From: an uncultured Clostridia bacterium
Lineage (GTDB): Bacteria; Bacillota; Clostridia; CAKSNL01; HGM11501
Reading direction: 5' to 3'
DNA: 64,000 nt
Assembly: GCA_934476235.1 (NCBI GenBank)
Contig: CAKSNL010000007.1
Location: 41,046 to 105,045, forward strand
Shown: in pieces, positions 10,396 through 18,573 of the stretch
How the letters are laid out: each line of letters starts with the position of its first letter
How positions within the stretch are numbered: position 1 is the first letter of the stretch
The notes under the pieces: generated by a model
Told to the model about the DNA's origin: nothing
Database searches by the model: none
What the model saw: only the letters and a program-made list of their open reading frames with translations
Translations under genes and position numbers: made by a program

Positions 10396-12735
10396 TTATA
10401 TAATATTCAGCTTTCCGGCAGCTGTTTTTGCCTCGCTCCGCTTTTTCGCGCCGAGCTTTCCTAATATATGGCTGACGTGGCTTTTCACCGTCGCCAGTCT
10501 GATATCCAATATTTCGCCGATTTCGGCGTTGCTTTTATCTGCCGCAAGCAGGCGCAAAACCGCCATTTCCGCTTCCGTCAGCCTTTCTTTTTCCATGTAT
10601 TTCGGCTTTAAGAAATCCGGATAGAAGATCCCTTGAGTCCTTGAAAGCGCCGTGAGCTTTTTTAAGAAGCCCTTTTGCTCCATTTTGGACTCGCCGATCA
10701 TGCCGAGCGCGTTCACGCCGTACATGCCGATGGTCCTTGTAAATCCGTAGCCCGCCGAAATTCTGACCGCCTCGGAAAAATCCTCCTCCCAGGCGAGCCC
10801 CATCCGCTTTTTGGCGAGCGCGGACAGAAATTTAAGATGAATCATATCAATATGCCTGCCGCACGAAACGCAATATTCCGAAAGCGGCGCAAGCGTCAAG
10901 AGTGCGCCCTCGTTATCGCCCCCGGCGATGCGCACCATCGCCTCGGTAAAATACCTGTAGCGCTTTAAGACCTTCAGATCCACCGCATCGCGGACCGCCT
11001 CGGTCGAAAACCATTTGTTCACAAACTCATCGTCGCCCTCGCGGAGCGCTATCCGGCACATAAGCGCGCGGATATTCGGAATGAACCTCTCGTGCTCCTC
11101 GTCCGAAAACCGCTTTAAGATTGACCCGACCGTCCTTTTCGAGTCGGACAGTCTCCCCGCGGCGACCTGGCTTTTTGCCAAAAGCCCGACCGCGGCAAAC
11201 TCAATGTCGCTCGTTCCGTGAGTCTGTATCTCGTTCATTTTCGAAACGATGGAGAGCATCCGTCCGCCGATGTCCTCGCCCTTTTCGAACTTGCTCTCGG
11301 CTATCGCCACGTCGGCAAGCCCGACTCCGTCGCGCCCCAGCACCGCTTCGACCGGTATTCTTATGGTGTTATACAAAAGGTCGTCCTTCCCCGTCCAGTC
11401 GGAAAAGTCCTTCCCTCCGTTCAATATGCTCGGCATCGCGCTTGTGACGGAGAACGACGGAAGCGAAACCTCCTTATTCTTCATCAGCGTGAATACCGCG
11501 GGAATCGTTTCCGTTAAATTCTCGACCCCTCTTTGCGGAAGCGAAATGTCCAGCCACGCGAGGCGGCTTTTCGTCTCCTTCTTCACCGCGTCGCCCTTCT
11601 CCAGCGTTCCGGAGAAGTTTTCAAGCTCGCGGTACCATTTTTCCGACTCCGAATAGTCGTTCTTCAGCGCGGAGAGCATGCTCAGCGCCTGCATCAGCGC
11701 CGGGCTCTGCGCAACCGTTTTTTTATCGAGTGAAAGATAGTATTTTTCAAGCTCCTCGTAATGCCCCATTCCGGGGTGCAGATATGTACTTTTTATCAAT
11801 AGTTCGCTGACCTTTTCGCTCTCGCCGCTCTTTGAGTAAAAATAGAGCGCGCGCCCGATATTGCCGTGGAGCTCATAATAAAGCCCGCCGCGCGAGAGCG
11901 CCGTGCGCCTCTGCGCGTCCGTCCTCGTGCGCTCATCCTCGCGGGTGAGAAACTCCCTGAATATGTCCCAGAAACGGAAGTTGTCCGTCCCGTTCGCTAT
12001 CAGCATGTTGGAGTTTTTGATGATTCCCGAAAGCACCGCGCCGGCGTCCGGCGAGCCGGTCACCATTTTCGCAAGCTCGGTATTGAATCTGTCAAACGGC
12101 GACAAATCGAGCAAAAACCGCCTTGTCGGCATGTCAAGCCTGTGATAGACCGCCTCTTCAAAATAATCGCAGATTTCATTTACTATCGCCCCGGAAAAAC
12201 CGGACCGGTACTTCTCGCCCTCCGCCAGGCGGCGAAGCGCGATAAAGAGCGCCAGCGGGTACCCCTTCGTCAGCGAGTGGAGCGAGGAAATGTCCTCCTC
12301 CGAAACGTCCGCCCCGGCGCGCGACAAAAGCTTTGCCGTTTCCGCGCGGTCGAAAAAGAGGTCTCCCGGTCCCACCGTTTCCATGATTCCCGAATAGGAA
12401 AAGGGCATAAGATACCCCGGCACCTGCCCGCGCGACAGTATCACGAATTTCCTGCCCGGGTTTTCCCTTATAAGCGCAATTAAGCTGTCCGCCGTGTGCC
12501 TGTCGGAAACCGTCTGAAGGTCGTCCGCCAGAAGGTAGTCCCAGTCCCCGGCGCCGAGCAAGGAAACGTCCGCCTCGGGGAACACTATTTTTTTAACGCG
12601 CTTTCCCGAAAGAAGCGCCTCGGCAACCGTGCTTTTCCCGAACCCGCACGGAGCGCCCATAAAAAGCACCCTTCCCGTTTCCTGAAAGCGGTTGAATTTT
12701 TCCTTAACGCGTTCCGTTATGACCGTTTCCGGCAC
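10396..12735 (-). CDS. MalT-like LuxR-family transcriptional regulator with NTPase and TPR region
   Basis: The 779-residue protein has the large LuxR (MalT/LAL-like) plan. A P-loop near residues 28-38 (GAPCGFGKST) belongs to a STAND-type ATPase; a likely Walker B stretch (DYLLADDL) lies near 66-73. The middle, about 280-680, is helical and resembles the TPR-like ligand-sensing region. Residues about 712-775 form the C-terminal LuxR helix-turn-helix (LTEAEMAVLRLLAADKSNAEI, then ATVKSHVSHILGKLGAK). In this family an inducer plus ATP promotes oligomerisation and activation. The start is GTG with only a weak upstream SD (GGTGG), so a slightly different start is possible. It sits upstream of the giant surface-protein gene on the same strand and may regulate it or itself; the inducer cannot be inferred from sequence. 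Confidence 0.85.
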   Translation of the reverse strand: MPETVITERVKEKFNRFQETGRVLFMGAPCGFGKSTVAEALLSGKRVKKIVFPEADVSLLGAGDWDYLLADDLQTVSDRHTADSLIALIRENPGRKFVILSRGQVPGYLMPFSYSGIMETVGPGDLFFDRAETAKLLSRAGADVSEEDISSLHSLTKGYPLALFIALRRLAEGEKYRSGFSGAIVNEICDYFEEAVYHRLDMPTRRFLLDLSPFDRFNTELAKMVTGSPDAGAVLSGIIKNSNMLIANGTDNFRFWDIFREFLTREDERTRTDAQRRTALSRGGLYYELHGNIGRALYFYSKSGESEKVSELLIKSTYLHPGMGHYEELEKYYLSLDKKTVAQSPALMQALSMLSALKNDYSESEKWYRELENFSGTLEKGDAVKKETKSRLAWLDISLPQRGVENLTETIPAVFTLMKNKEVSLPSFSVTSAMPSILNGGKDFSDWTGKDDLLYNTIRIPVEAVLGRDGVGLADVAIAESKFEKGEDIGGRMLSIVSKMNEIQTHGTSDIEFAAVGLLAKSQVAAGRLSDSKRTVGSILKRFSDEEHERFIPNIRALMCRIALREGDDEFVNKWFSTEAVRDAVDLKVLKRYRYFTEAMVRIAGGDNEGALLTLAPLSEYCVSCGRHIDMIHLKFLSALAKKRMGLAWEEDFSEAVRISAGYGFTRTIGMYGVNALGMIGESKMEQKGFLKKLTALSRTQGIFYPDFLKPKYMEKERLTEAEMAVLRLLAADKSNAEIGEILDIRLATVKSHVSHILGKLGAKKRSEAKTAAGKLNII

Positions 12736-12787
12736 CTTTTACCACCGCCCTTTGCCGCAGTTTCTCCATCATAATAATTCATTTTCA

Positions 12788-12832
12788 ATTATACCACAAG
12801 TTGCTCCGTTTGTCATCATACTAAAGTATGAT
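12788..12832 (-). promoter_or_regulatory. Promoter of the LuxR gene with an 18-bp perfect palindrome at the -35 edge
   Basis: Reading the minus strand, ATGACA (12811-12816) is followed by a 17-base spacer and TATAAT (12788-12793). The palindrome ATCATACTAAAGTATGAT (12815-12832) overlaps the outer edge of the -35 box. Its position suits an operator for an activator or repressor, possibly the LuxR protein itself; that link is inference. Confidence 0.65.
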
Positions 12833-12835
12833 TTC

Positions 12836-13065
12836 ATAAAAAAAGAGTGATTTAACCGGTCCGTGACAAGAAAGTATCGGTTTTGCGTAAAAAGCACTGT
12901 AACCTTAAGGTTACAGTGCTTTTATATTTTATTTGCGAAAGTAACGCGCAAAACTGCCGCGGGCATCATAAAAGCAAGATTTTTTGATGAAGTGCAAGGC
13001 AAAAAAGATGCTTTTAGGACGTTACCTTATTATCACAGGGCGGCTACTCATCACTCTTTTTTTAT
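12836..13065. mobile_element. 230-bp MITE-like element with inverted terminal repeats
   Basis: The ends are a perfect 16-bp inverted repeat: ATAAAAAAAGAGTGAT at 12836-12851 and its complement at 13050-13065. Inside these, similarity continues imperfectly for about 30 more bases (compare CCGGTCCGTGACAAGAAAGT on the left with GCCGCCCTGTGATAATAAGG on the right end read in reverse). There is no coding capacity. If the termini are taken as six A residues, TA flanks both sides, as expected for a Tc1/mariner or IS630-type target duplication, but the A-tract makes this ambiguous. The right end covers the last codons and stop of the acyltransferase-like gene. A related end is present at 26672-26734. 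Confidence 0.65.
12890..12923. terminator. Perfect 34-bp palindrome, likely bidirectional terminator
   Basis: A 15-base stem (AAAAGCACTGTAACC) with a TTAA centre lies inside the MITE-like element. T-runs follow on both strands (TTTTATATTTTATTT on plus, TTTTT on minus). It would end transcripts of the acyltransferase-like gene. Confidence 0.75.
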
Positions 13066-13884
13066 AAAGCCGAGCCCCTGTCCCATCATCTTGCCCTCTT
13101 TTAACCGCGCGAGGATTTTTTCAGACAAGCTGCTCGTTGCGGTAAGCTTTGATATGTCAGAGCAGTCGGGCGTCATGAACACGCGCCAGAGATCCTCGTT
13201 CGTGTCGTTGCTCTCCACAACGTCAAAAAGCTCATAGAATTTTTTAAGGTTGGAGCCGTCAGAATACATTTCGTACTGCGGGGGATACAAAAGCCACGAG
13301 TGGCACGAGAAGGTCATCTCCCCTCCGCCGAAAAATGCGTGCGCCTCGTCAAGCGACGACAAAACGTCCTCCGACTTAAGCGGCGCGCCGGACGGAATGT
13401 GCACGGCATACACCGTATCGCCCTTTTTCGCGTATCCCTCCATGTCCCACGGCGCAGCGTAGGGCTGATACTGAAGTCTGCCGATTCCGAAAAGGTCGCA
13501 CTTGGCGTAATTCCTGAACCAGCCGAGAGTTCGCGTTCCCCAGAAGCCGTACATTTTGAAGCACTCCTCGCACTTATAGTACGTGTCGCGCATCGTGTTA
13601 AAATACAAAGAAGAATATCCCTTCATATTATACATGTATTCGATTGACTTCTCGCACATTATGAAAAAGACCATGCAGAGCGTCATTTCCCGAACGCCCA
13701 GCCTTTGCGCCAGTGTGTCAAGCTTCGGTCTGTACGACTCGTCATTTCCCATGAAGAATTCGTCCATAACCGAATATATTTTTTCCCGCGCCGCACTGTC
13801 GGCAAGCACCTTTTCGTAAACGGACAAAAACTGCTCCCTCGCCTCATCGGGATATCCGTATTTTTCGCAGAATGTGTTAATCAT
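13051..13884 (-). CDS. Acyltransferase-domain (NAT_N/GNAT_C-like) protein
   Basis: This 277-residue cytosolic protein has no signal or membrane segment. The second half contains a pattern I associate with the GNAT-like C-terminal domain family: HIPSGAPLKSEDVLSSLDEA, a CHSWLLYP block, and DSNLKKF-like DGSNLKKFYELF followed by a LWRVFM strand. The N-terminal half (about 25-160) fits the helical partner domain found with it. Substrate is unknown. The final residues (about FIKKE) and the TGA stop at 13051-13053 are inside the terminal repeat of the MITE-like element, so the native C-terminus may have been replaced. A clear promoter lies at 13928-13956; the gene is alone in its transcript. Confidence 0.6.
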   Translation of the reverse strand: MINTFCEKYGYPDEAREQFLSVYEKVLADSAAREKIYSVMDEFFMGNDESYRPKLDTLAQRLGVREMTLCMVFFIMCEKSIEYMYNMKGYSSLYFNTMRDTYYKCEECFKMYGFWGTRTLGWFRNYAKCDLFGIGRLQYQPYAAPWDMEGYAKKGDTVYAVHIPSGAPLKSEDVLSSLDEAHAFFGGGEMTFSCHSWLLYPPQYEMYSDGSNLKKFYELFDVVESNDTNEDLWRVFMTPDCSDISKLTATSSLSEKILARLKEGKMMGQGLGFIKKE

Positions 13885-13927
13885 TTTTCTCCCTCACTTA
13901 AAAATTTCTCTTCCGAATATTTTCTTA

Positions 13928-13956
13928 AGTATATCACACATCCGCCGCGGTTGCAA
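13928..13956 (-). promoter_or_regulatory. Promoter of the acyltransferase-like gene
   Basis: On the minus strand TTGCAA (13951-13956), a 17-base spacer, then TATACT (13928-13933), about 40 bases before the start codon. Confidence 0.75.
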
Positions 13957-13959
13957 GAC

Positions 13960-14345
13960 AAAAATGCACACGCTGCAAGCGTCGCCAAGGCAACTCAAAG
14001 CCCTCAAGAGCTAAAGGAGGGCGTTTAAGGGCTCCCTTGCTAAAGGGAGCTGGGTTTTCCGAAGGAAAACTCTGAGGGATTTTTCGAGAGGGTCACGGAA
14101 AACATGCGCAAACCCGGGCGGTCGATTCTCAGAATCGACCCTAAGGGGTACACGGGCGTAGGGTACGCGAAACCAATGGGGCCCCTACGGAGAGCACTAA
14201 CCGTGTGCGCGGAAAACCGGGCGGGAGGATGTGGGCATCCTCCCCTACAGTTCACTCATCGCCATAAACGAAAAAATGCAAGTGACCGACGGTCTCCCCT
14301 ACAGGTGCACTTTACCGTATGCGCGGAAAACCGGGCGGGCGCGCT
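13960..14345. repeat. Intergenic mosaic island 2
   Basis: The region between the acyltransferase-like promoter and the lipoprotein terminator holds no gene. It contains a GCTCCCTT-GCTA-AAGGGAGC stem (14031-14050), a 'TTTTCC-GAA-GGAAAA' stem, the 'CTGAGGGATTTTTCG' tail, a GGTCGATTC/GAATCGACC stem near 14127-14148, and a GGGAGGATG/CATCCTCCC stem near 14222-14243. Some sub-blocks recur: a CCGTGTGCGCGGAAAACCGG block and a later variant with TATGCGCGG. Confidence 0.8.
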
Positions 14346-14354
14346 ATACACAAC

Positions 14355-14384
14355 AAAAAAACGCACCCGACGGGTGCGTTTTTT
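14355..14384 (-). terminator. Terminator of the small lipoprotein gene
   Basis: A stem of AAAAAACGCACCC against GGGTGCGTTTTTT sits 16 bases after the stop codon. The symmetrical A and T runs allow it to work on both strands. Confidence 0.85.
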
Positions 14385-14399
14385 ATTGTGAGTTTTTAA

Positions 14400-14642
14400 T
14401 TACTCAGCAGCTGCTTCGTCAGCGCCCTCAGCGGGAACCTCAGCGTCAGCCTCAGTGTTTGCATCCTCGCCCTCAGCGGGAGTCTCAACGTCAGCATTCT
14501 CGTCAACGTCAGCGCCAACGTTCTCGTCAACAACCTCGTTGTTGTTCTCAGCGTCAGCGTCAACGTCTGCATCATTGTTTCCGCAAGCTGCGAAAGAAAG
14601 AATCATAAGAGCTGCTGCAGAAAGTGCGATAAACTTTTTCAT
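14400..14642 (-). CDS. Small acidic lipoprotein
   Basis: Eighty residues. The start is the ATG at 14642, because GGAGG lies at 14651-14655; an earlier ATG would overlap that site. Residues 1-24 are a lipoprotein signal ending in LSFAAC, so Cys24 or so is lipidated and the protein is anchored on the outer face of the membrane. The mature part is made only of Asp, Glu, Asn, Ala, Val, Pro and Gly, with DVDADAE, VDENV and AEVPAEG repeats, and looks disordered and strongly negative. It resembles the acidic tract of the stalk protein at 51686-52645 in composition. Function is unknown; spacer, metal binding or surface charge are possibilities. Confidence 0.75.
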   Translation of the reverse strand: MKKFIALSAAALMILSFAACGNNDADVDADAENNNEVVDENVGADVDENADVETPAEGEDANTEADAEVPAEGADEAAAE

Positions 14643-14948
14643 TATTTTTTCCTCCATTAAATAATAAATTTTTTCATTTCCTTTTTTCGGAACGTCCCTT
14701 ATTTTAGCACTCTAAAGTGCTGATGTAAAGATACAAAATAGCCAAAGATATCGGCTCGTCTCCGTCAAATTTTCGTACGCCTGCACATAGATTTTGCACT
14801 TTTAAGGGCAAATTGTAAAATTATGGTTTTAAGCAGAATTTTTTGCGAAAATAACCGTTTTCCGCAAAAAATTTTATTCTCCGTTTTTCCGCCTTTTTAC
14901 GGCAAAAACCGCATAAAAAGGGCGTTTCCGCTCCCGCAAAAGGCGTGC
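14643..14948 (-). terminator. AT-rich gap with two stem-loops downstream of greA
   Basis: No gene is visible. Stem-loops at 14891-14923 (GCCTTTTTA against TAAAAAGGGC, with an inner CGG/CCG pair) and 14835-14880 (AGAATTTTTTGCG arms) lie after greA on the minus strand and probably end its transcript. A short inverted repeat, AGCACT-CTAA-AGTGCT near 14706-14721, is close to the lipoprotein start; no clean promoter was identified. Confidence 0.5.
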
Positions 14949-15449
14949 TTAAAACGAATTTAACGGGGCGGAAGCGTCATCCTCCGCCTTGATGATTTCG
15001 GTGATTTCCACGGTGTATTTCCCGTTCGGCGCGTCCACCTCCGCAGTCTCGTGCACTCTTTTGCCGATCACCGCCCGTCCGAACGGCGATTCCTTGCTGA
15101 TAAGGTTATGCTCAAAGTCATTCCGCACGGTCGTGACGATGCGAAATTCCATGTCCATATCCATTGACGGGACGTGTGCGCGCACGATATCGTAAAGCCC
15201 CACCGTGTCGGGCGCGGACTTATCCTCTATCACGCGGGCGGTCTTTATCATATTTTCAAGGTATCTTATGCGGCTCTCGTTTTTGTTCTTGAGCCGTTTC
15301 GCCTCCTTATATTCGGCATTTTCCGAAAGATCGCCGTACGCTCTCGTGCGCTTGACCTCCTCCAAAAGTTCATGACGAAGTGTGACGCGGCGGTACTCGA
15401 TCTCCTCTTTCATTTTCGCGATGTCGATTTTTGTAAGTTCGTTATACAT
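14949..15449 (-). CDS. greA: Transcription elongation factor GreA
   Basis: The 166-residue length is close to the usual 155-160. Residues 1-75 are the N-terminal coiled coil that enters the RNA polymerase secondary channel, with the acidic tip region GDLSENAEYKEAK; Asp and Glu there help cleave backtracked transcripts. Residues about 80-160 are the C-terminal FKBP-like domain (SPFGRAVIGKRV). The start has GGAGG at the right distance. It follows rplL by 70 bases with a terminator between them, so it has its own or read-through transcription. Confidence 0.95.
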   Translation of the reverse strand: MYNELTKIDIAKMKEEIEYRRVTLRHELLEEVKRTRAYGDLSENAEYKEAKRLKNKNESRIRYLENMIKTARVIEDKSAPDTVGLYDIVRAHVPSMDMDMEFRIVTTVRNDFEHNLISKESPFGRAVIGKRVHETAEVDAPNGKYTVEITEIIKAEDDASAPLNSF

Positions 15450-15472
15450 AAAAAGACCTCCGTTTGCCTACA

Positions 15473-15503
15473 AAAAATGCGGACAGAAACCTGTCCGCAT
15501 TTT
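15473..15503 (-). terminator. Terminator after rplL
   Basis: AAAATGCGGACAG pairs with CTGTCCGCATTTT around an AAAC loop, 17 bases after the rplL stop codon. Confidence 0.9.
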
Positions 15504-15519
15504 AGGCAGTAAGTATAAA

Positions 15520-15888
15520 TTACTTAAGTTCAACCTTTGCGCCAACTTCTTCAAGCTTAGCCTTGTAAGCCTCAGCGTCTTCCTTGCCGATAGCTTCCTT
15601 AAGGGTTGTGGGAGCGCCTTCAACAGCGTCCTTAGCTTCCTTAAGACCAAGTCCGGTGATTTCACGAACAACCTTGATAACCTGGAGCTTCTGAGCGCCT
15701 GCTTCGGTAAGAACTACGTCGAAGTCAGTCTTCTCTTCTGCTGCTGCCGCACCTGCGCCGGGAGCTGCTGCTACTACAGCTGCTGCTGCGCTAACGCCGA
15801 ACTCCTCTTCCATCATCTTTACGAGCTCTGCTACTTCCAATAACTTTAATTCCTTGATTTCGTCAAGGATCTTTGTAAGATCTGCCAT
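15520..15888 (-). CDS. rplL: 50S ribosomal protein L7/L12
   Basis: The protein is 122 residues. The N-terminal dimerisation helix (KILDEIKELKLLEVAELVKM) binds L10, an Ala/Gly-rich hinge follows (about 36-53), and the C-terminal factor-binding domain carries the conserved KTDFDVVLTEAG and GLGLKEAKDAVEGAP blocks. It forms the stalk that recruits translation GTPases. It lies 36 bases after rplJ in the same transcript. Confidence 0.98.
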   Translation of the reverse strand: MADLTKILDEIKELKLLEVAELVKMMEEEFGVSAAAAVVAAAPGAGAAAAEEKTDFDVVLTEAGAQKLQVIKVVREITGLGLKEAKDAVEGAPTTLKEAIGKEDAEAYKAKLEEVGAKVELK

Positions 15889-15924
15889 GATTTTTACCTC
15901 CGTTTTATATCTTATTTTTATTAA

Positions 15925-16497
15925 TTACGCCTGGGGCTCTTCAGCTGCCGCCGGCTCTTCTGCCGGAGCTTCAGCTGCTTTTTTGGCTGCAAGGTCAACC
16001 ATTTCCACGCCGCCTTCAACGATTGTGTTAAGCAATCTTACGAGGCCGGAAACAGGTGACTTCATGCTGCCCATCATCTTTGCCAAGAGTTCCTCTCTCG
16101 ACGGTGTGTCGGCGAGCGTCTTGATCTCCTCGATCGAGATGATTGCGCCGTCCATAAAGCCTGCCTTAACCTGAAGGGCTTCATGCTTCTTGGAAAATTC
16201 TCCGATTACCTTTGCGGGAGCAACAGGGTTGTCCGCGCTTACCGCCAAAGCCGTGGGACCGTTAAGGATGGGATCCAATGCTTCGAATCCAACCTCTTTT
16301 GCCGCTCTGGATGTAAGAGTGTTCTTAATAACCTTGTACTCAACGCCTGCCTCACGGAATTTCTTACGAAGCTCTGTATCTTCTTCAACAGTAAGACCGC
16401 AGTAGTTAACGAAAACGCCTGCCTGAGAATTTTTAAGCTTCTCGACCATTTCGTTTACGATCTGCTTCTTCTGTTCCAAAATCTGTGCACTGGGCAT
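15925..16497 (-). CDS. rplJ: 50S ribosomal protein L10
   Basis: The 190-residue protein begins with the rRNA-binding domain (KQIVNEMVEKLKNSQAGVFV). The C-terminal helix (about 150-175) carries the L7/L12 dimers, and an Ala/Glu/Pro tail ends it. L10 with L12 represses its own translation by binding the leader RNA, which is present upstream. GGAGG precedes the ATG. Confidence 0.97.
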   Translation of the reverse strand: MPSAQILEQKKQIVNEMVEKLKNSQAGVFVNYCGLTVEEDTELRKKFREAGVEYKVIKNTLTSRAAKEVGFEALDPILNGPTALAVSADNPVAPAKVIGEFSKKHEALQVKAGFMDGAIISIEEIKTLADTPSREELLAKMMGSMKSPVSGLVRLLNTIVEGGVEMVDLAAKKAAEAPAEEPAAAEEPQA

Positions 16498-16509
16498 TTA
16501 TAGGCACCT

Positions 16510-16638
16510 CCTTCATTTTATTTAAGCGCCGCAAAAATGCGGCTTCCCGTCCGCAAACGAAAGCCGCATAAATCTTAAAGATTTTGCACTTCCTCGGCAG
16601 GGCTTACCTTTATGCCTGCTGTCTGCGGAACAACTGCA
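16510..16638 (-). ncRNA. Ribosomal protein L10 leader with attenuator hairpin
   Basis: On the minus strand the mRNA leader contains the hallmark blocks GCAGACAGCAGGC and AAGCCCTGCCGAGGAAGTGC, which pair as in the Firmicutes L10 leader family. A strong hairpin (ATGCGGCTT against AAGCCGCAT, 16537-16569) followed by five U residues is an intrinsic-terminator-like attenuator before rplJ. The L10-L12 complex would bind the leader and lower rplJL expression. Confidence 0.85.
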
Positions 16639-16644
16639 TTTAAC

Positions 16645-16673
16645 ATTTTAACACATTAAAGCCTGTTTGTCAA
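16645..16673 (-). promoter_or_regulatory. Internal promoter for rplJ-rplL
   Basis: On the minus strand TTGACA (16668-16673), a 17-base spacer and TAAAAT (16645-16650) lie between rplA and the L10 leader, so rplJL can be transcribed separately from rplKA. Confidence 0.8.
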
Positions 16674-16682
16674 GCACTAAAA

Positions 16683-17369
16683 TCAGCCGACTTTTGCCGG
16701 ATTGATTTTAACGCCGGGTCCCATCGTGCTTGCAACCGCAACGCTCTTGATGTACTGACCCTTTGCAGCTGCGGGCTTAGCCTTAACGATTGCCCCTAAG
16801 AGCGCGTCAAAGTTCTCCTTAAGCTGCTCTGCGCTGAACGAAGCCTTGCCGATCGGGCAGTGGATGATGTTCGTCTTATCAAGACGGTACTCGATCTTAC
16901 CTGCTTTAACCTCGGCAACTGCCTTTGCAACGTCCGGCGTAACCGTTCCGGACTTCGGGTTGGGCATGAGTCCCTTAGGACCGAGCACTCTACCGATACG
17001 TCCTACAACGCCCATCATGTCGGGAGTTGCGATTACAACGTCGAACTCAAACCAGTTTTCGCCCTGAATCTTTGCCACAAGCTCTTCGCTTCCGGCATAG
17101 TCAGCGCCTGCCTTTAATGCCTCGTCAACCTTATCGCCCTTGGCAAAAACAAGAACTCTAACCTTCTTGCCTGTACCGTGGGGAAGTACGATGGCGCCTC
17201 TTACCTGCTGGTCAGCATGGCGGGAGTCAACACCGAGTCTTACGTGGCACTCTATTGTTTCGTCGAATTTAGCCTTCGCTGTGCTTTTTGCGAGAGCAAC
17301 CGCATCAGCAGGATCATATAATTCGGCGGAGTTGATAGTTTTAACGCTATCTAAATATTTCTTACCCAA
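16683..17369 (-). CDS. rplA: 50S ribosomal protein L1
   Basis: L1 forms the mobile L1 stalk next to the ribosomal E site and can repress its own operon. The start chosen is a TTG at 17369, giving MGKKYLDSVK and 228 residues, the usual length. GGGAGG at 17378-17383 lies eight bases before it; the upstream in-frame ATG would place this SD inside the gene. Conserved blocks include the signature around GRVLGPKGLMPNPKSGTV and the ending STMGPGVKINP. Confidence 0.96.
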   Translation of the reverse strand: MGKKYLDSVKTINSAELYDPADAVALAKSTAKAKFDETIECHVRLGVDSRHADQQVRGAIVLPHGTGKKVRVLVFAKGDKVDEALKAGADYAGSEELVAKIQGENWFEFDVVIATPDMMGVVGRIGRVLGPKGLMPNPKSGTVTPDVAKAVAEVKAGKIEYRLDKTNIIHCPIGKASFSAEQLKENFDALLGAIVKAKPAAAKGQYIKSVAVASTMGPGVKINPAKVG

Positions 17370-17426
17370 ATTCAAAACCTCCCTGTGGTTATACGAAAGT
17401 ATCCTTTCTCCCACAAAATTAAATTA

Positions 17427-17852
17427 TTAGTCCTCAACTACAATACCCATGCTTCTTGCCGTTCCGGCAATCATGCTCATTGCAGCTTCTACCGATGCCG
17501 CGTTCAGGTCAGGCATCTTCTGCTCTGCTATCTTTCTAACGTCTTCCTTTTTAACAGTAGCAACCTTTGTCTTGTTCGGCACGCCGCTTCCCGATTCAAT
17601 ACCGCAAGCCTTCTTTAAAAGAACTGCCGCCGGCGGAGTCTTAAGGATAAAGGAATAGCTTCTGTCCGCGTAAATTGTGATTACAACGGGAATGATAAGA
17701 CCTGCGTCCTTCGATGTCTTCTCGTTGAATTCCTTTGCGAACTGCGGTGCCGATACGCCGTAGGGACCGAGTGCCGGACCAACGGGCGGAGCCGGAGTAG
17801 CTTTTCCTGCCGGAATCTGGAGTTTAACGTAACCCACTATTTTCTGAGCCAT
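17427..17852 (-). CDS. rplK: 50S ribosomal protein L11
   Basis: The 141-residue protein has the N-terminal PAGKATPAPPVGPALGPYGV block of the thiostrepton/L11 stalk region and the C-terminal rRNA-binding domain ending GTARSMGIVVE. It anchors the GTPase-associated centre and is needed for RelA-type sensing of deacylated tRNA. It is followed by rplA after 57 bases. Confidence 0.98.
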   Translation of the reverse strand: MAQKIVGYVKLQIPAGKATPAPPVGPALGPYGVSAPQFAKEFNEKTSKDAGLIIPVVITIYADRSYSFILKTPPAAVLLKKACGIESGSGVPNKTKVATVKKEDVRKIAEQKMPDLNAASVEAAMSMIAGTARSMGIVVED

Positions 17853-17962
17853 TTAAAATGCACCTCCTTAATAAAATTGTGGTAAACACGGGGGTTGTCC
17901 CGTGCCAAAGAGCGGATAAAAATCCTCCCACTTATATAACAAGCCGCAAGGCTTATTAACCT

Positions 17963-18490
17963 TTATAAAACCTCGATCTGCCCGAATTCAAGCTCAACCG
18001 GCGTATCGCCGTTGAACATCGGAACTAAAACGGTGACGATGTGGCGCTCGGTATCGATCTTCTCGACCGTGCATACATAGTCCGTGAAGGGCCCGTCCGT
18101 AATTCTCACACTGTCGCCGACCGCAAAGTCAACCGTTACGGGCTTCTCCTCGATATTCATGCGGACAATCTCATCGTCCGTCAGCGGGACAGGATCGGAT
18201 CCGGGACCGACAAAGCCCGTCACGCCTCTTATATTTCTGACAACATACCAGCTGTCATTGGTGATTATCATCTTAATGAAGACATAGGAGGGGAAAATCT
18301 TGTGCTGCGTAACCTTTTTCTCGCCGTTTTCCTTTTCCTCAACAATTTCCTCAACCGGAACCTTTACCTCAAAGATAAGGTTCTGCATACCAAGGTTTTC
18401 GATGGACTTTTCGATATTGTCCTTAACCTTGTTTTCATAGCCCGAATAGGTATGGGCAACATACCATTTTGCTTCTGAACTGTCAGCCAT
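17963..18490 (-). CDS. nusG: Transcription termination/antitermination protein NusG
   Basis: The protein has 175 residues. The NGN domain occupies about 1-115 (KWYVAHTYSGYENKV; GYVLVKM-like PSYVFIKMIITNDSWYVVRN; VTGFVGPGSDPVPL). The KOW domain is at about 125-170 (VGDSVRITDGPFTDYVCTVEKID). It binds the RNA polymerase clamp and influences pausing and termination. It lies between secE and rplK, the classic order. Confidence 0.97.
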   Translation of the reverse strand: MADSSEAKWYVAHTYSGYENKVKDNIEKSIENLGMQNLIFEVKVPVEEIVEEKENGEKKVTQHKIFPSYVFIKMIITNDSWYVVRNIRGVTGFVGPGSDPVPLTDDEIVRMNIEEKPVTVDFAVGDSVRITDGPFTDYVCTVEKIDTERHIVTVLVPMFNGDTPVELEFGQIEVL

Positions 18491-18573
18491 AACAAAACCG
18501 CCGGCGCAGTAAAAGCGTGCGCCTTTTTAAGCGGCGAGCCTCCTTTCCTTTATTCTTGTTATTCTTTCCGTTA

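Noticed and set aside
11866..12483. A 205-codon plus-strand frame opposite the LuxR gene
   Set aside because: It is an antisense shadow of a convincing LuxR-family gene, Arg-rich with no domain and no SD.
14706..14721. A CIRCE-like operator (TTAGCACTC near an inverted AGTGCT)
   Set aside because: CIRCE needs a nine-base spacer between nine-base arms; here the arms are six bases with a four-base centre, and the neighbour is not a chaperone gene.
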